A DNA stretch of 64,000 bases from Brevibacterium daeguense (GTDB taxonomy: Bacteria > Actinomycetota > Actinomycetes > Actinomycetales > Brevibacteriaceae), in contig NZ_JAJTWW010000007.1 of NCBI RefSeq assembly GCF_021729135.1, positions 124,001-188,000 of the forward strand, given 5' to 3'. The notes under the pieces are model-generated. The model was not told the origin of the DNA. It worked only from the letters and a program-made list of their open reading frames with translations, and did no database searches. Positions within the stretch are counted from its first letter, which is position 1. Each line of letters begins with the position of its first letter. Made by a program: the position numbers and the translations under genes. Shown piece by piece: positions 36,605 through 46,674 of the stretch.

Positions 36605-36964
36605 CTAGCGCATCCGCGAAAGCTGCTCGGACAGGGCGGAGGCCATGAGCACCAGCCCGCAGGCGCCGAGCACCACGGGCACCGCCGTCATCCAGATGAC
36701 GGCGACCGGATCAGCCTGCAGGCCTCCGTGCTCCAGCTCTCGCGAGTGCTGCGCGTAGCGGCGCCGCTGCGGCAGGTAGATCGCGAGCGCCGCGACGGCC
36801 GCGAGCATCGTCGGCACCAGACTGAGCAGTCCGTAGTGCGGCAGCCAGCGCAGGAAGATGGCGCTGGTGACCAGAAACGCGACCGTCGTCCTGGCCCACG
36901 ACAGCGCGGTGCGCTCCGGCTGCAGCCCGGGATCGCTGTGGAGGCGGGTCATCTGCCCGCTCAC
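36605..36964 (-). CDS. DUF202 family membrane protein (second of pair)
   Basis: The 119-residue protein has three spans and the DUF202 signature PERTALSWARTTVAFL. The GTG at 36964 overlaps the stop of the preceding DUF202 gene (GTGA); an ATG at 36952 is an alternative. It ends just before the ileS T-box leader. Function unknown; the pair probably forms a hetero-oligomeric membrane complex, which is inference. Confidence 0.8.
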   Translation of the reverse strand: MSGQMTRLHSDPGLQPERTALSWARTTVAFLVTSAIFLRWLPHYGLLSLVPTMLAAVAALAIYLPQRRRYAQHSRELEHGGLQADPVAVIWMTAVPVVLGACGLVLMASALSEQLSRMR

Positions 36965-37425
36965 TCGACGAGGAAGAGGACGATGGTGATGAACGATGCG
37001 ACGGTCGCTCCCGCTCCGAGCAGCGGCACGATCGCCGGCAGCGGCAGGGGGCCGCCGATCCTCATCGCCCGCTCGATCCGCAGCCAGTGGAACGCCGCCC
37101 CGGCGGCGATGAGCAGCCCGATGCAGACGACCGCGATGGCGAGCCAGGTGCGGATCGGGGATGGAAAGACGTCCACTGCGAACGCCTCCAGGGCGATTCC
37201 GCCGGCCAGGAAGGCCAGCGCTGTTCGGATCCATGCGAGGAAGGTGCGCTCGTTGGCCAGCGTCATGCGGGGGTCGGGATCCTCCCCGTCCGGCAGCAGC
37301 CGTCTGCTCAGCCAGCCTCGGTCCGGGTCCTCGGCCGCGCCGCCACGGTTCGCTCCCTGGGCTCCGGCGTTCTCGGGCGGATCGTCCGGTGATCCGACGC
37401 TGCGCGCCTCGGTCTCGTGTGTCAT
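36961..37425 (-). CDS. DUF202 (YidH-like) membrane protein (first of pair)
   Basis: The 154-residue protein has a disordered acidic first 50 residues, then the DUF202 motif NERTFLAWIRTALAFLAGG and two further spans. It is translationally coupled to the second DUF202 gene. Function unknown. Confidence 0.8.
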   Translation of the reverse strand: MTHETEARSVGSPDDPPENAGAQGANRGGAAEDPDRGWLSRRLLPDGEDPDPRMTLANERTFLAWIRTALAFLAGGIALEAFAVDVFPSPIRTWLAIAVVCIGLLIAAGAAFHWLRIERAMRIGGPLPLPAIVPLLGAGATVASFITIVLFLVE

Positions 37426-37519
37426 CGCCTGGCATCCCCCACTGTCCGTTCCGGATCGGATCCCACGAGGGCCGATTGTCTCTCACGAGGATCGACATCC
37501 GACATGCTACCGCGACCGG

Positions 37520-37882
37520 CAGGGACCGTTCCCGTACCGCAGCACGGCCGAGGACGGCTGGACCGGAACATCTCCGGTCGGCAGCTTTCCCGCGAACGGC
37601 TGCCATCTGGTCGACCTGATCGGCAACGTCTGGGAGTGGACCGCCGACCGGTGGGCTGCCCAGCACCCCGCGGCGGCGGCATCGCCCTGCTGCGTGCCCG
37701 TCGACCCGCGTTCGCCGAACCGCGGCGTGGAACGGGCGCAGGACGCCCTCGTCGTCAAGGGCGGCTCGCACCTGTGCGCGCCCGAATACTGCCTGCGCTA
37801 CCGGCCGGCCGCCCGACAGCCCCAGGACCGCGACACCGCTGCGACCCATATCGGTTTCCGGTGCGCCGCGGACGTCGGCTGA
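37520..37882 (+). pseudogene. C-terminal remnant of a formylglycine-generating (sulfatase-modifying) enzyme
   Basis: From 37520 the frame reads GPFPYRSTAEDGWTGTSPVGSFPANG, DLIGNVWEWTADRW, then VVKGGSHLCAPEYCLRYRPAAR and HIGFRCAADVG, which is the last third of an FGE/SUMF1 protein. The two active-site cysteines (LCAPEYC) are still present. There is no start codon or ribosome-binding site, and the first two thirds are missing, because the upstream sequence is the start region of the DUF202 gene. No sulfatase gene is near. It is a truncated relic. Confidence 0.8.
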
Positions 37883-37922
37883 CCTGCGCCCACAGCGTCG
37901 GCGCCGGCTGAGCGGAGTCCAG

Positions 37923-38675
37923 TCAGAGACCCGAGTTGCGGGCGACCTTGTGCTGAGCGGCCTGCGCGATGGGGCGGATCACCATGAGATCGACGTTGAA
38001 GTGGTGGGGGCGGGTCAGCGTGTAGACGACGGCGTCGGCCACGTCGTCGGCGGTCAGCGGGTTCTTCACGCCTTCGTAGACCTTGTCGGCCTTCTCCTTC
38101 GAGCCCAGGCGCTTGAGCGAGAACTCGTCGGTGGCGACCATGCCCGGGGCGATCTCGATGACACGGACGGGCCGGCCGGCCAGCTCCAGGCGCAGGGTGG
38201 CCGCGATGCTGTGGGAGCCGTGCTTGGCGGCGACGTATCCCCCGCCGCCCTCATAGGCCTGATGCCCGGCGGTCGAGGACATCACGACGATGTCGCCGCG
38301 GCCGGATTCGATCAGCGCGGGCAGGAGCGCCTGGACCGAGCGCACCACGCCGAGCACGTTGACGTCGAACATCTGCTGCCAGTCGCCGATATCGGATTCG
38401 GCGACGGTGTCGGTGCCCAGCGCGAAGCCAGCATTCGCCACGAGCGAATGCACCGGTCCGCCCGCCAGCACCTGCTCGGCCATGGCCGCGACGTCCTCGT
38501 CCTTGGTCACGTCGGCGACGACCACCTCGGCACCGGTCTCCTCCGCAAGTGCGCGGAGGTTCTCCTCCCGCCGAGCCACCGCGACGACGTCCCAGCCCTC
38601 AGCGCGCAGGCGCCGCACTGTCGCGGCGCCGATTCCCGAACTGGCTCCTGTTACGACTGCTCGCAGAGTCGTCAT
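37923..38675 (-). CDS. SDR family NAD(P)-dependent oxidoreductase
   Basis: The 250-residue classical SDR has the cofactor motif TGASSGIG, the NAG motif (LVANAGFAL), the catalytic Ser (VMSSTAG) and the YxxxK motif (YVAAK). The ATG at 38675 follows GGAGGG by three bases and gives the family start. The substrate is unknown; the GMVATDEFSLKRLGSKEKAD segment resembles serine/3-hydroxy-acid dehydrogenases of the YdfG group. Confidence 0.88.
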   Translation of the reverse strand: MTTLRAVVTGASSGIGAATVRRLRAEGWDVVAVARREENLRALAEETGAEVVVADVTKDEDVAAMAEQVLAGGPVHSLVANAGFALGTDTVAESDIGDWQQMFDVNVLGVVRSVQALLPALIESGRGDIVVMSSTAGHQAYEGGGGYVAAKHGSHSIAATLRLELAGRPVRVIEIAPGMVATDEFSLKRLGSKEKADKVYEGVKNPLTADDVADAVVYTLTRPHHFNVDLMVIRPIAQAAQHKVARNSGL

Positions 38676-38703
38676 GTTCCCTCCATCGGTCGGATCGGCC
38701 ATC

Positions 38704-38747
38704 GTCACTGGCATAGCTCGCGGCTGTCACCGGCACTGCTCGCGGCC
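38704..38747. repeat. 22-bp degenerate direct repeat, two clear copies
   Basis: GTCACTGGCATAGCTCGCGGCT and GTCACCGGCACTGCTCGCGGCC-type units follow each other at 38704 and 38726, with a weaker third. They lie just upstream of the SDR start. Confidence 0.55.
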
Positions 38748-38881
38748 GGCCCTGGCGCTGCTGACGTCGCTGGTGCGTGATCACCGGCCTGCGACTCCGG
38801 CCGCCGGCTTCCGCGATCGCTCGGCTTCCGCGATCGCCTCCCACCTTAGTGGTGTCGATCATCCCGGACCAGCACCGATGC

Positions 38882-40027
38882 TCATCGCTCGCCGTCGGGC
38901 CGGTCCGCCGCCGACCGGCCGTCGCGCTGTCCTCCCCGTCGCCCGAGCCCGCGCGACGGTGCACCTGCGCCGAACGCCGCGCGCACGACCGGGATCTTCA
39001 GGGCCGCTGCCGTGATCGCGGCGCATACGAGTGTGTACACCAGGGGCATCACCAGGCCCTGCAGGGCGACGTCGCCCAGGCTCGACGGACCGCCGATCAC
39101 CTCGCGCATCGGGAAGAGCAGCAGCGGGTGGAGCAGGAATACGCCGAAGGAGTAGGGATACAGTCGGTGCAGCCATGTGAACCCGGAGCGCATGTGGTGG
39201 TGCAGCAGCAGGTATGCGGCCAGCGACATCGGCACCACCGACGGCGACAGGTACGCGTAGGAGAACTTCCACGGCTTCTCCCCCAGGCCGAACCCGGCCC
39301 ACAGGAATGTCGCCAGCAGCCCGGCCGCGAAGACGACCCAGGTGAGCACCGCCTCGCGCCTCGTCAGGAGCCAGTCGCGCATCACCCAGCCCAGGACGTA
39401 GTAGCCCATCATCGGCAGGAAGCGGGTGGCCGCGTTGAGCTCCCCGATGCCGAAGACGGCGGTGAAGACCTCGTCGGCCATGCCGATGCCGAGCAGGATC
39501 AGTGCGGTCGCCCACTGCAGGCGGCGCGACCCGTGGGTGGACAGCAGCCGCATGAACGGGGTCAGCAGCGTCAGTCCGGCCAGCACGTAGAGGAAGTACA
39601 GCTGGACGAACGGGGACCCCGACACGATCGCCGCGATCGGGTCCCAGTCGGTGTTCCGTCCGCCCATGTAGTACAGACGGAACAGGACGTAGACGACGGT
39701 CCACACCACCAGCGGGACGCCGATGCGGTAGGCCCGCTTGACGAAGAACGTCCGGGGCCGGACCCCGCGAGCGGGATCCAGCGCGAGGGCGCCGGCGATC
39801 ATCAGGAACACCGGCACCGACCAGCGCGCTGCGGAGTCGATGGCGTTGGCCAGCCACCACACGCTCGTCCCGAAGTCGGTGTAGCGCGTCTCCACGGTGT
39901 CGCCGATCGCGTGGATCGCGACCACCGCGATGATGGCGAGCGAGCGTGCGGGGTTCATCCACCCCGTGGCCGTGGGAGGAGGGTTGTGGTCCCCGACCTG
40001 CCCGAACAGTCGCGCAAGGAGTCGCAT
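38882..40027 (-). CDS. acyltransferase 3 family membrane protein
   Basis: The 381-residue protein has about ten spans, the N-terminal RSLAIIAVVAIHAIG holding the conserved histidine of the acyltransferase-3 fold, and FLLHPLLLFPM near the C-terminus. Members O-acetylate exopolysaccharide, peptidoglycan or lipids. The ATG at 40027 is preceded by CAAGAT at six bases, the leaderless pattern. It diverges from valS. Confidence 0.82.
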   Translation of the reverse strand: MRLLARLFGQVGDHNPPPTATGWMNPARSLAIIAVVAIHAIGDTVETRYTDFGTSVWWLANAIDSAARWSVPVFLMIAGALALDPARGVRPRTFFVKRAYRIGVPLVVWTVVYVLFRLYYMGGRNTDWDPIAAIVSGSPFVQLYFLYVLAGLTLLTPFMRLLSTHGSRRLQWATALILLGIGMADEVFTAVFGIGELNAATRFLPMMGYYVLGWVMRDWLLTRREAVLTWVVFAAGLLATFLWAGFGLGEKPWKFSYAYLSPSVVPMSLAAYLLLHHHMRSGFTWLHRLYPYSFGVFLLHPLLLFPMREVIGGPSSLGDVALQGLVMPLVYTLVCAAITAAALKIPVVRAAFGAGAPSRGLGRRGGQRDGRSAADRPDGER

Positions 40028-40036
40028 GCCCCAATC

Positions 40037-40050
40037 TTGGCACGGCCCTC
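40037..40050. other. no feature beyond the acyltransferase -10 region
   Basis: This short stretch upstream of the acyltransferase start shows nothing beyond the adjacent CAAGAT hexamer (40039-40034 on the minus strand). Confidence 0.2.
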
Positions 40051-40136
40051 TCACCGGTGGTCGCTCGTTCCGCGTCCGAGGCGGGTGAGGCCGGGCATGA
40101 CGGGCCGACGACAGCGGGCGACAGGTTTGGTTTGTA

Positions 40137-40150
40137 CGCACCCGGGTGCG
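40137..40150. promoter_or_regulatory. 14-bp palindrome upstream of valS
   Basis: CGCACCCGGGTGCG is a perfect palindrome 13 bases before the valS ATG. Its position suggests an operator or a short RNA hairpin next to the start site. No regulator can be assigned. Confidence 0.4.
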
Positions 40151-40163
40151 AAAATCGACTACT

Positions 40164-42818
40164 ATGACTCAACCTGCCTCACGCACACACGACACGGTGC
40201 ACCTTCCCGACAGACCCGCCCTCGAAGGGCTTCAGGAGAAATGGGACCGGAAGTGGGGTGAGAGCGACGTCTACGCCTTCGATCGGAGCACCGACCGCGG
40301 CGCGGTCTACTCGATCGACACTCCCCCGCCGACCGCTTCGGGTTCGCTGCACGTGGGGCACGTCTTCTCCTACACCCAGACCGACATCATCGCCCGCTAC
40401 CAGCGGATGACCGGCATGAACGTGTTCTACCCGCTGGGCTGGGACGACAACGGCCTGCCCACCGAACGGCGCGTCCAGAACTACTACGGAGTGCGCTGCG
40501 AACCCTCGCTGGCCTACGAACCGGACTTCCGGCCGCCGGCCAAGGCACCGCGCAACGCGCGCGACTTCGTGCCGGTCTCTCGCCAGAACTTCATCGAGCT
40601 GTGCGAGCAGCTCTCCGCCGAGGACGAGAAGGTCTTCGAGGACCTGTTCCGCAACGTGGGACTGTCGGTGGACTGGAAGTACACCTACCGGACCATCGAC
40701 GACACCTCGCGGGCGGTCTCCCAGCGCGCCTTCCTCGCCGATCTGGCCGGCGGCCACGCCTATTCGGCGGATGCGCCGACCATGTGGGATGTCACCTTCG
40801 GCACCGCGGTCGCCCAGGCCGAGCTCGAGGACCGGGAGCGCGAGGGCGCCTACCACAAGGTGACGTTCTTCCCCGCCGCTGCCGACGGCACCGCCGACAC
40901 CTCCGTCGAGCCGATCGTCATCGTGACCTCCCGACCGGAGCTCATCCCGGCGGTCGTCGCCCTGGTGGCTCATCCGGATGACGAGCGCTACCAGCCCTAC
41001 TTCGGCACGCGCGTGGTCTCGCCGCTGTTCGGCGTCTCGATCGAGGTCAGAGCGCACGAACTGGCGAAGTCGGACAAGGGCACCGGCATCGCGATGGTGT
41101 GCACCTTCGGCGACCTCACCGACGTCACGTGGTGGCGCGAGCTCGAGCTGCCCACCCGCGCCGTCGTCACCCGGGACGGCCGCCTGAGCCGGGAGACCCC
41201 GGAGTGGGTCGCGAACTCCCCCAAACCCGACGCCGCCGAGCTCTACCAGCAGCTGGCGGGCAAGACGACCTTCACCGCGCGCAAGGACATCGCCGAGCTG
41301 CTGAGCGAATCCGGTGATCTGCTCGGAGAGCCGGAGCCCATCACGCACCCGGTCCCGTTCTACGAGAAGGGCGACAAGCCACTCGAGGTCGTGACCTCCC
41401 GCCAGTGGTACATCCGCAACGGCGGCCGCTCCCGCGAGCTCCGCGACCAGCTCATCGCGCGCGGCCGGGAGCTGACCTGGTACCCGGCGTTCATGCGCTC
41501 CCGCTACGAGAACTGGGTCGAGGGGCTCAACGGGGACTGGCTGGTCTCCCGGCAGCGCTACTTCGGCGTGCCGATCCCGCTGTGGTACCGCCTCGATGCG
41601 GATGGCAATCCGGACTACGAGGACCCCCTCGTGCCGGATGACTCCCTGCTGCCGATCGATCCGCAGGCGCAGACTCCCGCCGGATTCTCGCCCGAGCAGC
41701 GTGACCGGCCGGACGGCTTCACGGGAGACCCCGACGTGTTCGACACCTGGGCGACCTCCTCGCTGACACCGCAGATCGTGGGCGGCTGGTCGCGCGACGA
41801 GGACCTCTTCGCGCGGGTGTTCCCGTTCGACCTCCGTCCGCAGGGACACGACATCATCCGCACCTGGCTGTTCTCCACGGTGGTGCGCGCGAACTCCCTG
41901 AACGACTCGGTGCCGTGGACGGCCGCGGCGCTGTCGGGCTGGATCCTCGACCCGGACCGGAAGAAGATGTCGAAGTCGAAGGGCAATGTCGTCGTGCCCA
42001 GCGATATCCTCGCCGAGTCCAAGCCGGGGTTCGGGCCGGACGCAGTCCGCTACTGGGCCGCAAGCGCCAAATTCGGCGCCGACACCGCCTACGACGTCTC
42101 CCAGATGCAGATCGGGCGGCGGCTGGCGATGAAGCTGCTGAACGCCTCGAAGTTCGCGCTCGCGCAGGGCGTGCACGCCGAGCTCGCGGGCAGGCTCGAC
42201 CAGGTGAGCGCTCCGCTCGACCGGGCGCTGCTGGCTTCGCTGCAGTCGACCGTGTCCGCGTGCGAGCAGTACATGGCCGACTACGACTACGCCCACACGC
42301 TGCGCACGGCCGAGACCTTCTTCTGGGAGTTCACCGACGACTACGTCGAGCTCGTCAAGGACCGGTCCTACGGCGCGCAGGGCCAGGAGGCTCAGCTGTC
42401 GGCCCACGTGACCCTGGCGACCGCCCTCGAGGTGCTGCTGCGCCTCTTCGCCCCCATCATGCCCTTCGTCACCGAAGAGGTGTGGTCCTGGTGGCAGTCC
42501 GGGTCAGTGCACCGGGCCGCCTGGCCCACAGCAGAGGCCACTCCCGCTCCCGAGGCGCCCGCCGACATGCTCGCCGACGTCGCCTCGGTGCTGGGAGAGG
42601 TGCGCCGGTCGAAGACGGAGGCGAAGATCTCGCAGAAGACGGAGATCGCCTCGGCGGTGCTGACGGCTCCCGGGCGCGTCATCGCAGCTGTTCGGGAGGC
42701 CGAGGGTGACCTGCGCGCTGCCGGCCGTGTACGGGATTGGGAGCTGCGCACCGGCGGGGACGAGGACGGGATCGTCCTGTCGGCGGTGGAGTTCGCGACG
42801 GCCGAGCAGAATCAGTAA
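40164..42818 (+). CDS. valS: valyl-tRNA synthetase
   Basis: The 884-residue class I synthetase has HIGH as SGSLHVGHVFSYTQ and KMSKS as KKMSKSKGNVV. The catalytic-domain text (GWDDNGLPTERRVQNYYGVRC) fits the archaeal-like ValS subgroup (type 2) better than the E. coli type. It joins valine to tRNA-Val and edits threonine. The ATG at 40164 is chosen; the GTG at 40146 would add six residues. No T-box is visible. Monocistronic. Confidence 0.95.
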   Translation: MTQPASRTHDTVHLPDRPALEGLQEKWDRKWGESDVYAFDRSTDRGAVYSIDTPPPTASGSLHVGHVFSYTQTDIIARYQRMTGMNVFYPLGWDDNGLPTERRVQNYYGVRCEPSLAYEPDFRPPAKAPRNARDFVPVSRQNFIELCEQLSAEDEKVFEDLFRNVGLSVDWKYTYRTIDDTSRAVSQRAFLADLAGGHAYSADAPTMWDVTFGTAVAQAELEDREREGAYHKVTFFPAAADGTADTSVEPIVIVTSRPELIPAVVALVAHPDDERYQPYFGTRVVSPLFGVSIEVRAHELAKSDKGTGIAMVCTFGDLTDVTWWRELELPTRAVVTRDGRLSRETPEWVANSPKPDAAELYQQLAGKTTFTARKDIAELLSESGDLLGEPEPITHPVPFYEKGDKPLEVVTSRQWYIRNGGRSRELRDQLIARGRELTWYPAFMRSRYENWVEGLNGDWLVSRQRYFGVPIPLWYRLDADGNPDYEDPLVPDDSLLPIDPQAQTPAGFSPEQRDRPDGFTGDPDVFDTWATSSLTPQIVGGWSRDEDLFARVFPFDLRPQGHDIIRTWLFSTVVRANSLNDSVPWTAAALSGWILDPDRKKMSKSKGNVVVPSDILAESKPGFGPDAVRYWAASAKFGADTAYDVSQMQIGRRLAMKLLNASKFALAQGVHAELAGRLDQVSAPLDRALLASLQSTVSACEQYMADYDYAHTLRTAETFFWEFTDDYVELVKDRSYGAQGQEAQLSAHVTLATALEVLLRLFAPIMPFVTEEVWSWWQSGSVHRAAWPTAEATPAPEAPADMLADVASVLGEVRRSKTEAKISQKTEIASAVLTAPGRVIAAVREAEGDLRAAGRVRDWELRTGGDEDGIVLSAVEFATAEQNQ

Positions 42819-42940
42819 TGGCCTGAGCAGGACCGACGCCGCGGCTGACATCGGGCGCGCCGTGGCGCGCCGGTGATCTAATGTGGGGAGTGTGAGCAGG
42901 CCTCACACTCCCCTCCGTCGTTTCTACCCCGAGGAGTCCC

Positions 42941-43609
42941 ATGCGGAGCGAACTGTTTGCCAAGCGCAATGCCGAGCAGGAGATCAACCAGCGATGGACG
43001 ATGCAGTCGTCCAAGATGCTGCGCACACTCATCACCCCCGACGCACCCATGGTGGCCACCAAGGGAGCCATGGTCGCCTACCAGGGCAACGTCGAGTTCA
43101 GTCATCAGGGCTCGACCTCCGTGGGGCAATTCCTCAAGAAGGCTGTCACCAGCGAGGACACCCCGATGATGAAGGTCGAGGGCCACGGCGAGGTCTTCTT
43201 CGCACGCCAAGCCTCGAACATCTTCCTCATGCAGCTCGAGGGACCGCACGACGCGCTGACCGTGAATTCCTCGAGCCTCCTCGCCTTCGACGCGAACCTC
43301 GACTGGGACATCAAGAGGGTCCGCGGAATGGGCGCGATGGCCTCCGGTGCAGGCCTGTTCAACCTGGAGCTGTCCGGGCAGGGCACAGCTGCGATCTGCT
43401 GCCAGGGCGATCCGATGATCCTCGACTGCTCCCGGACCCCGACCTTCGTCGACCCGCAGGCCGCCGTGTGCTGGTCGGCGAACCTCGCGCCCGGCGTCAA
43501 GGCGGCTGTCGGGCTCGGGGCGTTCATCGGCCGCGGATCCGGCGAGAGCTTCCAACTCGCCTTCCACGGCCCGGGCTTCGTCGTGGTGCAGCCGGCCGAA
43601 ACGGTCTGA
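42941..43609 (+). CDS. AIM24 family protein
   Basis: The 222-residue protein has the AIM24/TRAP-like beta-helix pattern (APMVATKGAMVAYQGNVEF; KVEGHGEVFFARQ; LLAFDANLDWDIK; GEVFF and GPGFVVVQ). The family is widespread in actinobacteria, often as clusters of paralogues, with no established biochemical role. GAGGAGTCCC precedes the ATG. It ends before a strong terminator. Confidence 0.85.
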   Translation: MRSELFAKRNAEQEINQRWTMQSSKMLRTLITPDAPMVATKGAMVAYQGNVEFSHQGSTSVGQFLKKAVTSEDTPMMKVEGHGEVFFARQASNIFLMQLEGPHDALTVNSSSLLAFDANLDWDIKRVRGMGAMASGAGLFNLELSGQGTAAICCQGDPMILDCSRTPTFVDPQAAVCWSANLAPGVKAAVGLGAFIGRGSGESFQLAFHGPGFVVVQPAETV

Positions 43610-43629
43610 GGAACACGGTTCGACGTCAG

Positions 43630-43663
43630 ACGGCCCCCGGGAGCCTATGCTCCCGGGGGCCGT
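43630..43663 (+). terminator. 15-bp perfect hairpin terminator
   Basis: ACGGCCCCCGGGAGC (43630-43644), a four-base CTAT loop and GCTCCCGGGGGCCGT (43649-43663) form a perfect stem, followed by TTCGCT. It can serve both the AIM24 gene and the convergent clpX. Confidence 0.85.
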
Positions 43664-43697
43664 TTCGCTGGCAGGCCGCTGCTCCTCCGAGTGGTGG

Positions 43698-43760
43698 TCA
43701 GCCGACTTTGGACTGTCGTCAGGCCGACATGCTCCGCCGTCAGGCCGACGTTCGCGGCAG

Positions 43761-43772
<12 letters not shown>
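43698..43772. repeat. 21-bp tandem repeat at the clpX 3' end
   Basis: TCAGGCCGAC occurs at 43719, 43740 and 43761, with a one-base-shorter copy at 43698, all exactly 21 bases apart. The copy at 43761 is the clpX stop codon and its last residues. Because 21 is a multiple of three, the other copies place further in-frame TGA codons downstream of clpX. Confidence 0.85.
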
Positions 43773-45038
<1,266 letters not shown>

Positions 45039-45162
45039 TGTCACAACCTTTCGGAGGGGCACTTGACCCCAAGAGTATCCCCAGTCAATTGCTTACCTCA
45101 ACAGCATTCCACATCCCACTGACACGGGTGCGCAGGGGGCGGATGGTGTGTCGAGCTGAGAC

Positions 45163-45202
45163 GACCGGGTGCGGGGACTTCAGCGAGCCCCCGCACCCGG
45201 TC
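45163..45202 (-). terminator. terminator between clpP2 and clpX
   Basis: GACCGGGTGCGGGG (45163-45176) pairs perfectly with CCCCGCACCCGGTC (45189-45202), 14 bp, 14 bases after the clpP2 stop. It should end most clpP1P2 transcripts before clpX. Confidence 0.75.
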
Positions 45203-45215
45203 ATGCGCTGCACGC

Positions 45216-45866
45216 TCAGGCGGGGATCGCCTTGCGCGAGGTGAGCACCTGGTCGACCAGGCCGTAGTCCTTCGCCTGCTCGGCCGTCAGGAAGAGATCC
45301 CGCTCGATGTCGTTCGACACCTGCTCGGGCGTCTTGTTCGAGTGCGCCGACAGCGTCTGCTCGAGCCAGGTGCGCATCCGGAGCACCTCGGCCGCCTGGA
45401 TCTCGATGTCCGACGCCTGCCCTTGGCCCTGCCCCTGCATGGCCGGCTGGTGGATGAGCACACGGGCGTTGGGCAGCGCGAGGCGCTTGCCGGGCGCGCC
45501 GGCGGCCAGCAGCACCGCGGCCGCGGATGCGGCCTGACCCAGGCACACCGTCTGGATCTGCGGCTTGACGTACTGCATGGTGTCGTAGATCGCGGTCAGG
45601 GCGGTGAAGGAACCACCCGGCGAGTTGATGTAGAGGGTGATGTCCCGGTCGGGGTCCTGCGATTCGAGGACGAGCAGCTGGGCCATCACGTCATCGGCGG
45701 AGGTGTCGTCGACCTGCACTCCGAGGAAGATGACACGGTCCTCGAACAGCTTTGTGTAGGGATCCTGGCGCTTGAACCCGTACGGTGTGCGCTCTTCGAA
45801 CTGGGGCATCACGTAGCGGGAGGTCGGCATCGAGCCGGCCGCGCCCCAGGGTGAAAGATTCGTCAT
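45216..45866 (-). CDS. clpP2: ATP-dependent Clp protease proteolytic subunit ClpP2
   Basis: The 216-residue serine protease has the nucleophile in [11 protein letters not shown], the histidine in LIHQPAMQG, and [19 protein letters not shown] before them. The longer N-terminus and the run GQGQGQ after the histidine fit actinobacterial ClpP2, which pairs with ClpP1 in a mixed tetradecamer. It follows clpP1 after 19 bases. Confidence 0.94.
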   Translation of the reverse strand: MTNLSPWGAAGSMPTSRYVMPQFEERTPYGFKRQDPYTKLFEDRVIFLGVQVDDTSADDVMAQLLVLESQDPDRDITLYINSPGGSFTALTAIYDTMQYVKPQIQTVCLGQAASAAAVLLAAGAPGKRLALPNARVLIHQPAMQGQGQGQASDIEIQAAEVLRMRTWLEQTLSAHSNKTPEQVSNDIERDLFLTAEQAKDYGLVDQVLTSRKAIPA

Positions 45867-45885
45867 TCGTCTGACTCCTTGTGTC

Positions 45886-46509
45886 TCAGTTGAGCGGGCT
45901 GTCGCCGGACATGTCCTCGGAACCGCTGATGACCTTGTCGATGAAGCCGTAGTCGAGGGCCTCGTCAGCGGTGAACCAGTGGTCCCGGTCGTTGTCCTTG
46001 AGGATCTGCTCCAGCGACTTGCCGGTCTGCTCGGCGGTGAGCTCTGCCATCTGAGTCTTCATGTGCAGAATGAGCTCGGCCTGGATCTTGATGTCCGTGG
46101 CGGTGCCGCCGATGCCGCCGAGCGGCTGGTGCATGAGGATCCGCGCATGAGGGGTCGCGTAGCGCTTGCCCTTGGTGCCGGAGGACAGCAGGAACTGCCC
46201 CATCGACGCGGCCATGCCCATCGCGACAGTCGCGACGTCGGGCTTGACGTGCTGCATGGTGTCGTAGATCGCCATGCCGGCAGTCACCGAGCCGCCGGGC
46301 GAGTTGATGTAGAGCCAGATGTCCTTGTCTGGATCCTCGGCCGCCAGCAGCATCATCTGCGCGCAGATCATGTTGGCGTTCTCGTCCCGAACCTCCGACC
46401 CCAGCCAGATGATCCGCTCGCGGAGCAGGCGGTTGTAGATGTGGTCATCGAGGCCCAGCCCACCGGTTCCATTAGCGGAGACCGGGGAGGCGAACTCGTG
46501 TGTGCTCAC
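45886..46509 (-). CDS. clpP1: ATP-dependent Clp protease proteolytic subunit ClpP1
   Basis: The 207-residue protease has the serine in [12 protein letters not shown], the histidine in LMHQPLGG and the aspartate in [11 protein letters not shown]. The GTG start follows AAGGAG by six bases. First gene of the clpP1P2 pair, downstream of the ClgR-like box. Confidence 0.94.
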   Translation of the reverse strand: MSTHEFASPVSANGTGGLGLDDHIYNRLLRERIIWLGSEVRDENANMICAQMMLLAAEDPDKDIWLYINSPGGSVTAGMAIYDTMQHVKPDVATVAMGMAASMGQFLLSSGTKGKRYATPHARILMHQPLGGIGGTATDIKIQAELILHMKTQMAELTAEQTGKSLEQILKDNDRDHWFTADEALDYGFIDKVISGSEDMSGDSPLN

Positions 46510-46588
46510 GTTTCACTCCTTGTATGGATCGGTGTTGTATTGGACTCTAACCGGTGCGCCTCGGGATTTAGTCCCCGACCGGGCCGGT

Positions 46589-46606
46589 GTTCGCCCTCAG
46601 CGTGAT
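46589..46606 (-). promoter_or_regulatory. ClgR-like operator upstream of clpP1
   Basis: The minus strand reads ATCACGCTGAGGGCGAAC, which fits at every position the ClgR motif WNNWCGCYNANRGCGWWS that I recall from corynebacteria. The half-sites CGC and GCG are separated by five bases. It lies about 80 bases upstream of clpP1 and just after the tig terminator. Confidence 0.7.
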
Positions 46607-46633
46607 CCGTCCGCGGAGCGGTCCGGAAAGCAC

Positions 46634-46661
46634 GACGGGCACGGTGTGAACCGCGCCCGTC
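46634..46661 (-). terminator. hairpin after tig
   Basis: GACGGGC (46634-46640) and GCCCGTC (46655-46661) form a seven-base stem with a small inner stem. It lies 13 bases past the tig stop. Confidence 0.5.
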
Positions 46662-46674
46662 TGCGAACCAGGGG

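Noticed and set aside
33218-37882. 1554-residue plus-strand open frame across ileS
   Set aside because: It is the antisense shadow of ileS in GC-rich DNA; codon composition and lack of domains show this. Only its last 120 residues (the FGE remnant) have homology.
37504-37911. Plus-strand Arg-rich frame overlapping the FGE relic
   Set aside because: It is a different frame without homology. The FGE text is in the frame ending at 37882.
40179-42407. 742-residue minus-strand frame across valS
   Set aside because: Antisense shadow of valS with no domain and an Arg/Asp/Gly-biased composition.
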